64,000 nucleotides of DNA from Oleiharenicola sp. GTDB taxonomy: Bacteria > Verrucomicrobiota > Verrucomicrobiia > Opitutales > Opitutaceae. The notes below the pieces were generated by a model that saw only the letters and a list, made by a program, of their open reading frames with translations, was not told the DNA's origin and did no database searches. A program made the position numbers and the translations under genes. The stretch lies in contig JANYDW010000052.1 of NCBI GenBank assembly GCA_025363455.1, positions 1-64,000 on the forward strand. Direction: 5' to 3'. Shown piece by piece: positions 7,932 to 16,929 of the stretch (its first letter is position 1; each line of letters opens with the position of its first letter).

Positions 7932-9203
7932 ATGGACCACACCCCACGTCTGTTCACCGCCGCGGCCGTCGCCGTGTTCGCCATCGTTTCGACCCACGCT
8001 CAGGTCAACAACAACCCGCCCGGCGGCAGCGGACCCGGCCGTGGACGCGGCCCCGGCGTCGAGGCCAGCGTCGTCACTGCCGCCCGCTCTCCCGACGTGA
8101 ATGCCGCGGACGGCACCATCACATTTCGGTTGCAGGCCCCGAACGCGAAGACGGTGCGCGTGTTCACGGATTTCCCGAAACTCGGCGCTGTGCCCGTGAA
8201 CGGCTCGGCCGGTTTCGATATGGCCAAGGACACCAACGGGGTCTGGGCCTATACATCCCCGAAGCTCGCCCCGGGTTACTACCAATATTGGTTCGTGATG
8301 GACGGGTTCACGCTGCCCGATCCGCAGAACACGTTTGTCCGGCCGGCGTCGGGCGTGTACAAAAGCATCGTCGCTTTGCCCGGCAAGGAAGCCGAGTGGA
8401 TGATGTTTCGCGACGTGCCCCACGGCAATCTCATCGAGCACCACTACCTCAATCCCGAAAACAAGACCGCGCGCCGGGTCGTGATCTACACGCCACCGGA
8501 TTACGGCACGAGCGGCAAAAGTTATCCGGTGCTCTACCTGCTCCACGGGGCCAACGACTATGAACGCGGCTGGACGCAAACCGGCATGGCGAACAACATC
8601 ATGGACAATCTCATCGCCGACGGCCAGGCCGTGCCCGCGATCATCGTGATGCCTTTCGGCCACGACACCACCGGCTCCAGCGGCAAATTGCCCGAGGTGC
8701 GCGCGCTCCAGGCCTCGCTCGGCTACACGCCGCCGCCGGGCGCCAGCGGCGCACCGGGCGGCGCACGGAGCCCCGCCCCGGCCGGCCCGAGTTACATGGA
8801 AAAGGATCTGTTGGGAATCGTAATACACTACGTCGAAAGTGAATTTCGCGTCATCAAGGACAAGGATCACCGCGCGATCATGGGCTACTCCATGGGTGGC
8901 GGGCACAGCACCGCGATCGGCTTCAGACATCCCGAGCTGTTCGCCTACGTCGGTGGCTTCAGTGGCTACGGCTCCGGCGCGCTGCTCACTGCCGACCCGG
9001 CGAAGACCAACCAGAACTACAAAATGATCTTCTTCGGATCCGGCACCGAGGACAACGCCGTCAACGGCGGCCGCACCCTGCATGCGACTCTCACCGAAAA
9101 AGGCGTGAATCACATCTGGAGCGAAGACCCCGGCTACGGCCACGATTACCAAATCTGGCGCATTTATCTCCACCGTTTACTACAAAAAACCTTCCGGGAT
9201 TGA
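7932..9203 (+). CDS. Secreted CE1-like esterase with N-terminal E-set domain
   Basis: 423 aa from MDHTPRLF (an ATG 12 nt upstream is also in frame). The signal peptide ends near STHAQ. Residues ~45-130 form an early-set/CBM48-like domain (ITFRLQAPNAKTVRVF, PGYYQYWFVMDG). Residues ~150-420 are an esterase D/feruloyl-esterase-like hydrolase: YPVLYLLHGANDYERGW, nucleophile elbow GYSMGGG (Ser320) and a late His in GYGHDYQIWR. The layout matches secreted xylan/feruloyl esterases of CE1 type. With the arabinofuranosidase downstream it probably removes acyl side groups from plant polysaccharide. A Gly/Ala/Pro-rich loop lies near residues 270-290. Confidence 0.85.
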   Translation: MDHTPRLFTAAAVAVFAIVSTHAQVNNNPPGGSGPGRGRGPGVEASVVTAARSPDVNAADGTITFRLQAPNAKTVRVFTDFPKLGAVPVNGSAGFDMAKDTNGVWAYTSPKLAPGYYQYWFVMDGFTLPDPQNTFVRPASGVYKSIVALPGKEAEWMMFRDVPHGNLIEHHYLNPENKTARRVVIYTPPDYGTSGKSYPVLYLLHGANDYERGWTQTGMANNIMDNLIADGQAVPAIIVMPFGHDTTGSSGKLPEVRALQASLGYTPPPGASGAPGGARSPAPAGPSYMEKDLLGIVIHYVESEFRVIKDKDHRAIMGYSMGGGHSTAIGFRHPELFAYVGGFSGYGSGALLTADPAKTNQNYKMIFFGSGTEDNAVNGGRTLHATLTEKGVNHIWSEDPGYGHDYQIWRIYLHRLLQKTFRD

Positions 9204-9225
9204 GGTTCCGACCGTCGCAGAGACC

Positions 9226-9433
9226 TACCACTAATGCTTCGCCTAACGGCTGCGCTTTAACCTCCCCTTCGCCTAATTGGCTCCGGCCTTGGTTCCGGGG
9301 CGCGGCTAATCGCCGCTGAGGGCAGTAAAACTCGATTCTCAGTCGGCGATTAGCCGACCCCCGAACCCCCCGTGGAGCCGATCTGGCGGAACTCTCAATG
9401 TAGCGCAGCCGTTAGGCGAAGCATGAGTGGTTA
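9226..9433. repeat. ~208-bp imperfect nested palindrome before the arabinofuranosidase gene
   Basis: Outer arms of ~31 nt: TACCACTAATGCTTCGCC + TAACGGCTGCGCT on the left, AGCGCAGCCGTTAGGCG + AAGCATGAGTGGTTA on the right, nearly perfect. Inside, CGGCTAATCGCCG pairs with CGGCGATTAGCCG. The right arm ends in GTGGTTAA as in three other elements here. The rest of the 9204-9629 gap shows nothing I can name. Confidence 0.8.
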
Positions 9434-9629
9434 AAACCGGACCGGTTCTTCTCTGCCTCGGCCTTGCACGATGGGATTTGGTGGTTTGAACGCACGCCCT
9501 AGGCGCGCTGAAATTACATGACCGGACAGTAAAGATGGGTATCGACCCAATCCTCTGCTACCATTGTCTGGTTCCGACGGTATCGCAGCGGCGAACCGGT
9601 CGTAAAATCCCCGCCCTCTACCCCTGAGC

Positions 9630-12600
9630 ATGAAAACAAGATCTGGTTTTGTCGTCACCATAACGGCAGCGCTCCTCCTGCCAATTGTCACCTTGAAGAT
9701 CGCTGCCGAGGTGGCCGCTGCACGCGCCCCCGCCCAAGCCCGGCCCCAAGGTCCGTGCGATGTCTACGCTGCCGCGGGCACGCCTTGCGTCGCAGCCCAC
9801 AGCTCGACGCGCGCCTTGTCCGCCGCCTACCACGGCCCGCTCTACCAAGTCATGCGCCAGTCGGACAGCAAGACGCTCGATATTGGCGTCGTTCCCGCCT
9901 CCGCGACCGACGCCGGGGGCTACGCCGATTCCGCTGCCCAGGACGCGTTTTGCGCAAATACCTACTGCTGGATTACCACGCTCTACGATCAATCCGGCAA
10001 GGCCAACCACCTGGTCCAAGCTCCGCGCGGTGGGTTCAGCGGACCGGCGATGGGCGGGTTCAACAATCTTCCACTCGCCGACATGGCTCCCATCACCGTC
10101 ATGGGGCACAGGGCGTACGGCGTCTTCATCGCGCCGGGCATGGGCCTCCGTTGGAACGACGCCCACGGCACCGCCGTCGATGACCAGGCTGAAGGACAAT
10201 ACTGGGTCATCAGTGGCCATCACTATAACTCCGGTTGCTGTTTCGACTACGGTAACGCCGAGACCGACAGCCGGGACAACGGCGACGGCACCATGGAGAC
10301 CACCTACTTTGGCAATGCCACTCCCTGGTATCACGGCCCGGCCCCGGGACCCTGGATCATGACCGATCAGGAAAATAACCTGGTGGGCTGCGTGACCGAT
10401 TCCCCGACCAACAAGAACTGCGACCTGCCGATCATCACGTGGCGATTCGTCACCGCCACAGCCGATGGCGAGCCTCATCACTGGCGATCGATGGGGGGCG
10501 ACGCGCAAAAGGGGGAAATGAAAATCATGTTCGACGGACCGCGTGTCCAAAATCCGCGTAACAGCTACGACCCGATGCGGAAGGAAGGCGCCATTCTCCT
10601 CGGCAACGGCGGCGACAACAGTGTCGGCTCCCAAGGCACCTTCTATGAAGGTGCGATGACCGCGGCGGGCACGTTCCCTTCGCTGGAGACGAACCAAAAG
10701 CTTCAGGCCAACATCGTTGGGGCGAAATATGATGTCGCGCGCCTGACTGTGGCACCGGCGTCCGCCGTCGCCACCCCGCCCGGCCTCCAGACTTTTTCGC
10801 CGGGCTCCTCCCATGAGACCACCGTGACATTTACCAATACGACCGGGGCCCCGGTGACGGGCCTGAAGCTGAGCCTGGTTGCGCCGGCGGGCTGGAATTC
10901 CACTTTGTCCGGCGGCACCGGAGCATCCAAGACCATTGGAGAGGCCGTCGCCCCCGGGGCGAGCGTGAACGCGACTTTCAAGATCACCTCGGGTGCTGCG
11001 ACCTTCAACGGCGATCTCGTCGGCAACGCCTCGTGGAAAACTTCCAGTGGTCAGGCCGGGTCGGAATCCGCGACGGAAAAGGTGCGCAACGTCAGCCCGA
11101 TCACGATCAACGAGTTCGCGGTGAGTTCGGGTTCACCCGCCAACTCCAGCAATTCGTTCATCGAACTTTTCAACGGTAGCGACAGCGCCATCGATATTTC
11201 GAACTGGACGCTCACGCAGCACCCAACGCAGCAGGCAATTTTTTCATCGGTCAAAATCCCAGCCGGCACGAAACTCGCCGCAAAAGGCTTCTACCTGCTC
11301 GGCCTGGCGAATTCCGGACTGGCCATCCCGGCCCACAAAGGTGACACCACACTGCATGTGCGCAGCACCGCTGACATGAAGGTCGGAGATACGATTGAAA
11401 TCGACACTGGCACCGCCGTGGAAACGCGCAAAATCGCATGCATCGGAACCGCGGCCAGCAACAGCACGACGTTGTGGCAGCCGCTACCCGACGGGCCAGT
11501 GATTACGATCCCCGCCGGCGCAACCAACGTGCCGGTCACGAGCGTGGCGAACTTTGAAGTCGGTCAAAAAATCGGTATCGGCCATGGCGCCACTTACCCT
11601 GCGGTCGCCGGCACGCTGGAAAAATACGAGGTCGTTACCGTGACCGCCGTGGGAAAACCGGGGACGCAAGCCTGGCTGGCCGCCGACGCGAAGCCCGGCG
11701 ACACCAACATCAAGGTTTCGTCCCTCCTCAACATTTCCGTCGGCGACCAAATCCGGTTGGACATCGACAGCATGGGACACGGCATCGAAACCGTCACGGT
11801 CACGAGTGTCGGCACACCCTCGGCCACCCGGCCGGGGGCCGGGCCGGTCGCGAACCCCGGCACCGGACTCGAACTGGCCGCGCCCCTCAAGTTCATGCAC
11901 GCGGCGAACACGCCATTCAGCGCGCGGGGCACAGGCATCAGCTTCGAGCCGGCGACCGGGGTCGCCCACTCCAGCAACGAACCGGCTCAGCCGCTGGGCA
12001 CCGGCCTTACCATCGACCAGCCGTTGGAACGCGATCACGCGATCGAATCGGTGGTGCGGGACGCGGCGGTCACCACGGCGGGCTATCAAGGAACCGCCAC
12101 ACCCAACCAATGGTTCGGCGGTCCCGTGCTCTCGACGGGCGCGGGCAACATGGTGCTGCGCGATGCCGGCGGTTTGGTGGCCGACAGCTTGAACTACGGC
12201 CTGCTCGTTGATCCATGGGCGTCGGAAGGCTATCAGGCGACCTCCGGTGCGGGCGAGAGTGGTTGCCGGGTCCCGTCGCCATCCGCCAGTCGCGGTGGAT
12301 TCGGCGGACCCGGCCCGCAAGCCGCCACCGCGCTCAATCGCAGCGCCGGGCGATTTCCCGACGGGGCCGACTCGGACAGCAATTGCCGCGATTTCCAATT
12401 ACAGGCGGCTACTACGTTGCCGGTTGAATCGGCGGCCGGGGCGAAAAACATCAAGGTGAACAGCGTGGCCGATTTCGCCGTCGGGCAAACCCTCACCCTC
12501 GATTCCGGCGCGAATCTTGAGACCGCGGTGATCGCGACGCTCGGAACTCCCGGCAGCACGACGGTGGGCACCGCTACCAGCGCGGGTGCCACCGTTATCC

Positions 12601-12893
12601 CGGTTTCAAGCGCAGCCGGCTTTGGCGTCGGACAAACCATCACCATCGACAATGGGGAGAATCTTGAGTCTGCGGTGATTGCCTCAATCAACCCGGGCGG
12701 TCGCAACCGCGGGAGTCCCGCCCTCACCGTGACCGCTCCACTCAAAAATGCTCACGCCGCCGCGGTACAGGTGTCGGGCAGCGGCATCACGTTCGCAACC
12801 GCGTTGAACCACGCGCATGAATCCGGAACGGCGATCGCTAATGACGCTCCGACGCCCGGCGCTGCCAATCGCTATGCCCGGCGCGTGCAGTGA
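9630..12893 (+). CDS. Secreted alpha-L-arabinofuranosidase, GH54 catalytic domain plus accessory domains
   Basis: 1087 aa with a signal peptide ending near AAARAPAQA. Residues ~40-375 match the AbfB catalytic domain (GPCDVYAAAGTPCVAAHS, YCWITTLYDQSGK). The likely nucleophile is Glu248 in WIMTDQEN and the acid/base Asp329 in GNGGDNS, by analogy with Aspergillus AbfB Glu221/Asp297. Residues ~375-485 resemble the NEW3 domain, and ~490-565 a lamin-tail-like beta-sandwich (INEFAVSSG, FIELFNGS). Five copies of a ~30-aa VGQ/VGD repeat start near residues 568, 629, 688, 934 and 983. No typical AbfB carbohydrate-binding domain is seen. Cleaves terminal arabinose from arabinan or arabinoxylan outside the cell. 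Confidence 0.88.
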   Translation: MKTRSGFVVTITAALLLPIVTLKIAAEVAAARAPAQARPQGPCDVYAAAGTPCVAAHSSTRALSAAYHGPLYQVMRQSDSKTLDIGVVPASATDAGGYADSAAQDAFCANTYCWITTLYDQSGKANHLVQAPRGGFSGPAMGGFNNLPLADMAPITVMGHRAYGVFIAPGMGLRWNDAHGTAVDDQAEGQYWVISGHHYNSGCCFDYGNAETDSRDNGDGTMETTYFGNATPWYHGPAPGPWIMTDQENNLVGCVTDSPTNKNCDLPIITWRFVTATADGEPHHWRSMGGDAQKGEMKIMFDGPRVQNPRNSYDPMRKEGAILLGNGGDNSVGSQGTFYEGAMTAAGTFPSLETNQKLQANIVGAKYDVARLTVAPASAVATPPGLQTFSPGSSHETTVTFTNTTGAPVTGLKLSLVAPAGWNSTLSGGTGASKTIGEAVAPGASVNATFKITSGAATFNGDLVGNASWKTSSGQAGSESATEKVRNVSPITINEFAVSSGSPANSSNSFIELFNGSDSAIDISNWTLTQHPTQQAIFSSVKIPAGTKLAAKGFYLLGLANSGLAIPAHKGDTTLHVRSTADMKVGDTIEIDTGTAVETRKIACIGTAASNSTTLWQPLPDGPVITIPAGATNVPVTSVANFEVGQKIGIGHGATYPAVAGTLEKYEVVTVTAVGKPGTQAWLAADAKPGDTNIKVSSLLNISVGDQIRLDIDSMGHGIETVTVTSVGTPSATRPGAGPVANPGTGLELAAPLKFMHAANTPFSARGTGISFEPATGVAHSSNEPAQPLGTGLTIDQPLERDHAIESVVRDAAVTTAGYQGTATPNQWFGGPVLSTGAGNMVLRDAGGLVADSLNYGLLVDPWASEGYQATSGAGESGCRVPSPSASRGGFGGPGPQAATALNRSAGRFPDGADSDSNCRDFQLQAATTLPVESAAGAKNIKVNSVADFAVGQTLTLDSGANLETAVIATLGTPGSTTVGTATSAGATVIPVSSAAGFGVGQTITIDNGENLESAVIASINPGGRNRGSPALTVTAPLKNAHAAAVQVSGSGITFATALNHAHESGTAIANDAPTPGAANRYARRVQ

Positions 12894-12934
12894 GGACGCC
12901 GCGAACGTTGGAACCTGCGATCACTGAAAGGTGG

Positions 12935-12956
12935 AACGCGCTGACCCCAGCGCGTT
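12935..12956. terminator. Hairpin after the arabinofuranosidase gene
   Basis: AACGCGCTG and CAGCGCGTT form a perfect 9-bp stem with a 4-nt loop, 41 nt past the stop. No T-run follows, so it may be a repeat fragment (it is preceded by GGTGG as in family A) rather than a classical terminator. Confidence 0.4.
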
Positions 12957-13060
12957 GCGGCGAGGCTGCACCGAAAGGTGGTCGCCGATTGCTAAATCCG
13001 TCTATTTAGACTCGCCTATTTAACTGACACAGATTCGCCGGAATGAAACGCAACGCGCCG

Positions 13061-13161
13061 ACACACCCCGCCCTGCGGGCACCCCTCTCCCAGAGGGGAT
13101 TTTCGATTGCCCAGGTCAGGGTCCCCTCTGGAGAGGGGTGGCGCGTCGCGCCGGGGTGTGT
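13061..13161. repeat. ACACACCCCG-type palindromic repeat
   Basis: Arms ACACACCCCGCCCTGCGGGC / ACCCCTCTCC on the left and GGAGAGGGGT / GCGCGTCGCGCCGGGGTGTG on the right. The inner sequence carries CAGAGGGGA and TCCCCTCTG. This REP-like type is common in GC-rich genomes. It ends 39 nt before the VKOR gene start. Confidence 0.8.
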
Positions 13162-13200
13162 AAGGCTGATTGGCGAGGCTCAATAGAAGCGCGAACTCTG

Positions 13201-14391
13201 ATGTCGGACAAATCTGTCTCCCCCTCTCGCGAAGGTCGACCCTGGTGGAATTGGGCCACGACCAGCGTGAGCGCGCTCGCCCTGGCCTTGAGCACCTATC
13301 TCGGCTGGCACTCATTGCGCGGGGGGCACGTCATCGGTTGCGATGGTGGCAGACCGTGCGACCAGGTGTTGAGCAGTCGTTGGTCCACCATCGGTGGGGT
13401 TTTGCCGGTGAGCGGGTTGGCCGCCGGCGTGTACCTGGCCATGTTGATTGCGAGCCTTTCCGTTGGGCCGTCAGGGGTGCTGGCGGTGCGACAACTCGCG
13501 TGGCGGGCGATGCTGCTCCTGGCCGGTGCCATCGCTGGAAGCGCGGTTTGGTTTATCATTGTCCAGCTGTGGCTGGTGAAAGCGTTTTGCCCTTACTGCA
13601 TGGCCACGCATCTCGCGGGCCTCACGCTATCAGCCCTGGTGTTCTGGCAGGCTCCCAAACGGTTCGCGAGTACGCTGGCAAACGCCGGTCCGCCCATCCG
13701 CCGCCTCGGCGCCATGGGCGCGGCGATGGCAGGTCTGTTGGCCGTCATCCAGACGAACATCACGCCACCCGCGACGTATCTCGGTGGTGAGTCGCGGAGC
13801 AATGTAGCGAATGCCGGCGCGCCTGCCATGCCTATCACCGGACCGGCAGATGCGCGCTATGTCGTCAGGCTGCTGTTCGACTACGAATGCCCGCACTGCC
13901 AGCGATTGCATTTCATGCTCGCTGAGGCGGTTCGCCGCTACCACGGGCAACTGGCGTTCGCCTTGTTCCCGACCCCGCTCAACAGCCGATGCAACTCCTA
14001 CGTCCTGCAGGACGTCGAGCAATTCAAGGATTCCTGCGAGCTGGCCCGCGTTGCCCTCGCCGTGTGGTTGGCGAACCGCGAGGCTTTTTCGGAGTTCGAC
14101 CAGTGGATGTTCCTGCTCGAATCGGGTGACTCCTGGCATCCTCGCGGGCCCGACGCCGCCAAGGCGAAAGCGATCGAATTGGTCGGTGCCGAGAAATTCG
14201 ACGCCGCCCTCGTCGATCCGCGAATCGATCAATGCCTGCAAGCTGCCGTTCGACTTTACGGCAGCACGATCCAAGGCAGCAGCGCCGTGCCCAAACTCAT
14301 CTTCGGCTCTCGCTGGGTGGTTCCCGAGCCACCCGACGCCGACCAGCTTGTTTCGATCCTGCAGGAAGCCCTAATGCTTCCCAAACCTTAG
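13201..14391 (+). CDS. VKOR-thioredoxin fusion, disulfide-bond formation protein
   Basis: 396 aa from ATG MSDKSVSPSR. Residues ~20-160 are a vitamin K epoxide reductase membrane domain with about four helices: the loop pair Cys47/Cys53 (GCDGGRPCDQV) and the quinone-side CXXC FCPYC (Cys130/Cys133). Residues ~215-396 are a DsbA-like thioredoxin domain with the active site ECPHC (Cys230/Cys233) and a proline loop near SSAVPKLIF. Such fusions oxidise exported proteins and pass electrons to quinone, replacing DsbB plus DsbA. The thioredoxin part should face the periplasm. It stands alone between two palindromes. Confidence 0.88.
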   Translation: MSDKSVSPSREGRPWWNWATTSVSALALALSTYLGWHSLRGGHVIGCDGGRPCDQVLSSRWSTIGGVLPVSGLAAGVYLAMLIASLSVGPSGVLAVRQLAWRAMLLLAGAIAGSAVWFIIVQLWLVKAFCPYCMATHLAGLTLSALVFWQAPKRFASTLANAGPPIRRLGAMGAAMAGLLAVIQTNITPPATYLGGESRSNVANAGAPAMPITGPADARYVVRLLFDYECPHCQRLHFMLAEAVRRYHGQLAFALFPTPLNSRCNSYVLQDVEQFKDSCELARVALAVWLANREAFSEFDQWMFLLESGDSWHPRGPDAAKAKAIELVGAEKFDAALVDPRIDQCLQAAVRLYGSTIQGSSAVPKLIFGSRWVVPEPPDADQLVSILQEALMLPKP

Positions 14392-14448
14392 TCGTGGTGG
14401 CCACCAAGGACGCGGCGCAAGCATCTCCCTCCCGGTCGTGTCCTAGTT

Positions 14449-14553
14449 TGTCGTTGCGAGGAGTCGCGCGAAGCGCGCGACGAAGCAATCCAGCCCTGCG
14501 ACTGGCTCTGGGCCTTGGCTCGCCACGGCTGGCTTCGCCAGCCTCGCGATGAC
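14449..14553. repeat. CATTGCGAGG-type palindromic repeat, copy 2
   Basis: Arms TGTCGTTGCGAGG (14449-14461) and CCTCGCGATGACA (14541-14553). Inner hairpin GTCGCGCG / CGCGCGAC and the word GAAGCAATCC are typical of this type. In the rest of the 14392-14788 gap I see no gene. Confidence 0.8.
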
Positions 14554-14788
14554 AGGTCATATTAGGAGACTACCTCCCTCTCCTGCATCAGATCGAGGCC
14601 GTGTCGGAAGAAGATGACCGGCCGATCTAGCAACCATCGAAATAGGAACGTCCCGCCAGCTTAGTTAGTCGGCTCGGAACGCCTCGTTGGGCGGTTAAAA
14701 GGGGTTGTCTCCACGCCGTAAAGCGGGGGGTTTACCTACTGCCCAGACGGTGAAATTCCGGCAGACTGGGAAGTACACCAATCTCGTC

Positions 14789-16063
14789 GTGAACAGCACC
14801 ATCATTTTCCCCACCTCAGCAGACACGGGGAAAACTCATTACTTTAGATCGTTGGAATCGCTCCGGGGCGTTGCCGCGCTGGTGGTGGTCCTCTTTCACG
14901 TGGGGTGGCTCACACCACTCTATAACCTCGGCCTGGTGAGGAATGGTTATTTGATGGTCGACTGCTTCTTCATCCTGTCCGGGTTTGTCATTTGTCACAG
15001 TTATGGCAGCAAGATCCAGACAGGAACGCACATCGCCAAATTTGTGTGGCTGAGGATTGGGCGGCTTTATCCTCTGCATTTCGTGCTCATCTTCGTGGCT
15101 CTGGCCATGGAGTGCGCCAAATACTATGCGGAAAGAAAATACGGCATCGTTTCTGTTTACGGGGCATTTGCGGCCACCAACGGATATTCCCTTATTACGA
15201 ACCTGCTGCTGGTTCATGACTGGGGATTCCATCATTTGACCAACTACAATACTCCCAGCTGGAGCATCAGCGCGGAGTTCTTTGTGAACATTCTCTTTTG
15301 TCTTATTTTGTTTGTCGCGAAGTCACCCCGGACACTGGTGCTGGTTTCAATCGCCTTGATCGGCTTCAGCACGTTCATACTTACCAGCTGCAGCTCTGGC
15401 CTCACCACGACAATGGATTACGGGGTATTTCGATGCCTGCTGGGATTTTTCGTTGGGGTACTCGTGTATCAGCTCTATCGCGCCCGGGGTAAGAAGCAGG
15501 AACAGCCTGCGCCTCAAAATACTTTTCTGTCGAATGCCCTGCCGTTCGTATTCGGTTTTCTTCTGGTGGCTTTACTCTCCGTCAAAATTCCCGGCACCTC
15601 GGACTTCCTATTGCTGCCGATTGTCGCGTGTTTTTTGCTCTTCCTGGTGAGGGCGCCGGGCGGGGTGGCCGACCGTTGCCTGACCTGCAAGCCCCTCTCA
15701 TGGTTGGGCAAGGTATCGTATTCAATTTATTTGGTCCATTACCCGATCCTCTGGGCCTATTTGCAGACCGTCCGGGTGGTCCTAAAGGCGCCGGTCGTGA
15801 TGATCGAAAATGAAAAAGTCCCGGTCCCCCACTGGTTCGTGGCCAACGTTCTCCTCGTGAGCGCCATCGGGACGGTGCTCGTAGTCTCTCATTTTAGTTT
15901 TAGATGGATAGAGGAGCCTTTTCGAAAGAGGTCCAAGGCACTCGCGGCGCGATGGTTTCTGGAAAGCAATGATACAAAGGCAGCTGAAACTCTGGGCTGG
16001 ACCCCGGCCATTGGCCAGTGGATCGGATACCAGGTCCGTAAAGCTCTACGTGCCGCCACTTGA
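14789..16063 (+). CDS. Acyltransferase 3 family membrane protein
   Basis: About 424 aa from a GTG (VNSTIIFPTS); in-frame codons back to 14705 exist, so the start is uncertain. RSLESLRGVAALVVVLFHVGW is the classic start of acyltransferase-3 (OafA/NodX) proteins with the catalytic-type His in TM1, and about ten membrane helices follow. KVSYSIYLVHYPIL and SFRWIEEPFRKR are the family's C-terminal signatures. Transfers acyl groups to a sugar on lipopolysaccharide, exopolysaccharide or a similar acceptor in the inner membrane. The gene is visibly less GC-rich than its neighbours, which suggests transfer. Confidence 0.88.
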   Translation: MNSTIIFPTSADTGKTHYFRSLESLRGVAALVVVLFHVGWLTPLYNLGLVRNGYLMVDCFFILSGFVICHSYGSKIQTGTHIAKFVWLRIGRLYPLHFVLIFVALAMECAKYYAERKYGIVSVYGAFAATNGYSLITNLLLVHDWGFHHLTNYNTPSWSISAEFFVNILFCLILFVAKSPRTLVLVSIALIGFSTFILTSCSSGLTTTMDYGVFRCLLGFFVGVLVYQLYRARGKKQEQPAPQNTFLSNALPFVFGFLLVALLSVKIPGTSDFLLLPIVACFLLFLVRAPGGVADRCLTCKPLSWLGKVSYSIYLVHYPILWAYLQTVRVVLKAPVVMIENEKVPVPHWFVANVLLVSAIGTVLVVSHFSFRWIEEPFRKRSKALAARWFLESNDTKAAETLGWTPAIGQWIGYQVRKALRAAT

Positions 16064-16354
16064 AAAGTTCGCCTCTTGGAGGGACGCGGCTTCATCATTC
16101 TGGCTCTTGTGCCGTCATATTCCGATTTTTCACCTGTTACTCCGACCGCGCGCCGGGTTAGGCTGGCTCGTGTTTTGACGGCATGCCTGCCACCGCGACG
16201 ATAACCAAAACCGTTCCTCCGGGATGGCCCTCTCCGAAGTGCTGCCTAGCAGGGTGGAGCATTCAGTTGTTTCTGCCTAGGAACGACGCAACTCTGGATT
16301 CTGGCGCTTGTTATGGATGACTGTTTTGAAAGGCACACTCCGGCATTGAAATAC
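16064..16354. other. Gap without recognised content
   Basis: I find no gene, tRNA or dispersed palindrome between the acyltransferase stop and the operator candidate ahead of the next gene. Confidence 0.5.
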
Positions 16355-16380
16355 GATAACAAGTTACGTAACGTTTTATC
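16355..16380 (+). promoter_or_regulatory. 26-bp dyad, candidate autoregulatory operator
   Basis: GATAACAAGTTAC and GTAACGTTTTATC are inverted with 11 of 13 positions matching around a perfect GTTACGTAAC core. The dyad ends at the base before the ATG at 16381 and so covers the ribosome-binding region. This position is what a self-repressing toxin-antitoxin operon would show. The region is AT-rich against its surroundings. Confidence 0.6.
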
Positions 16381-16929
16381 ATGCCGTATGAATCGCTTAG
16401 CCGAAACCGTATAATTCAAGCCCTCCGCCGCTTAGGCGAGCTGGCGCATAAGCAGAAGGTGACCCTCGAACTTTCCCTCTACGGTGGCGCGGTGTTCACG
16501 TTGGTTTATGGCTCGCGCGATGCGACCCGGGACGTGGACGCCGTGGTACGCCAGAGCGATATTGGCAAAACGTTAGCCGCGAAGGTAGCCGCCGAGCTGG
16601 GCCTGCCTGACGACTGGCTGAACGACGACGTGAAGCAATTTCTAGCCGAGAAAGAGGCCAAGCGCAGCCTCCCAGAAGACGATTTCGGCAAGGGCATCCG
16701 GATTGCCGTCCCTACTGCCGCTTATCTTTTGGCCATGAAGCTTCGCGCCTGTCGTCCGCCCTTGCCCGGCTATGCGGGCGACTACGCCGATATTCGTTTT
16801 CTGGTGCAAAAAATGGGGATTGGCTCGGTCGAGGAGGCCGAGGCCTATCATGATAACTTTTTCCCGCACGATGCGCTCACGGCCGAGGCCCGGGAGGTCG
16901 TCAAAGGCGCAATCAAGCCCCGCACATGA
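16381..16929 (+). CDS. Nucleotidyltransferase-fold protein (DUF6036/AbiEii-like), toxin candidate
   Basis: 182 aa. LYGGAVFTLVYGSRDATRDVDAVV holds the GG of the nucleotidyltransferase fold (Gly35-Gly36) and the DXD-type metal ligands Asp51 and Asp53. AYLLAMKLRACRP followed by DYADIRFLVQ matches proteins annotated as DUF6036 or AbiEii/AbiGii-toxin-like. Such enzymes in type IV or related toxin-antitoxin systems modify tRNA or nucleotides. The next gene overlaps by 4 nt, and a dyad lies just upstream, so the pair looks like an autoregulated two-gene unit. Toxicity is an inference. Confidence 0.75.
   Translation: MPYESLSRNRIIQALRRLGELAHKQKVTLELSLYGGAVFTLVYGSRDATRDVDAVVRQSDIGKTLAAKVAAELGLPDDWLNDDVKQFLAEKEAKRSLPEDDFGKGIRIAVPTAAYLLAMKLRACRPPLPGYAGDYADIRFLVQKMGIGSVEEAEAYHDNFFPHDALTAEAREVVKGAIKPRT

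Noticed and set aside
9226-9433. Riboswitch ahead of the arabinofuranosidase gene
   Set aside because: The structure is a long simple palindrome without a recognisable conserved aptamer core, and it belongs to a dispersed family.
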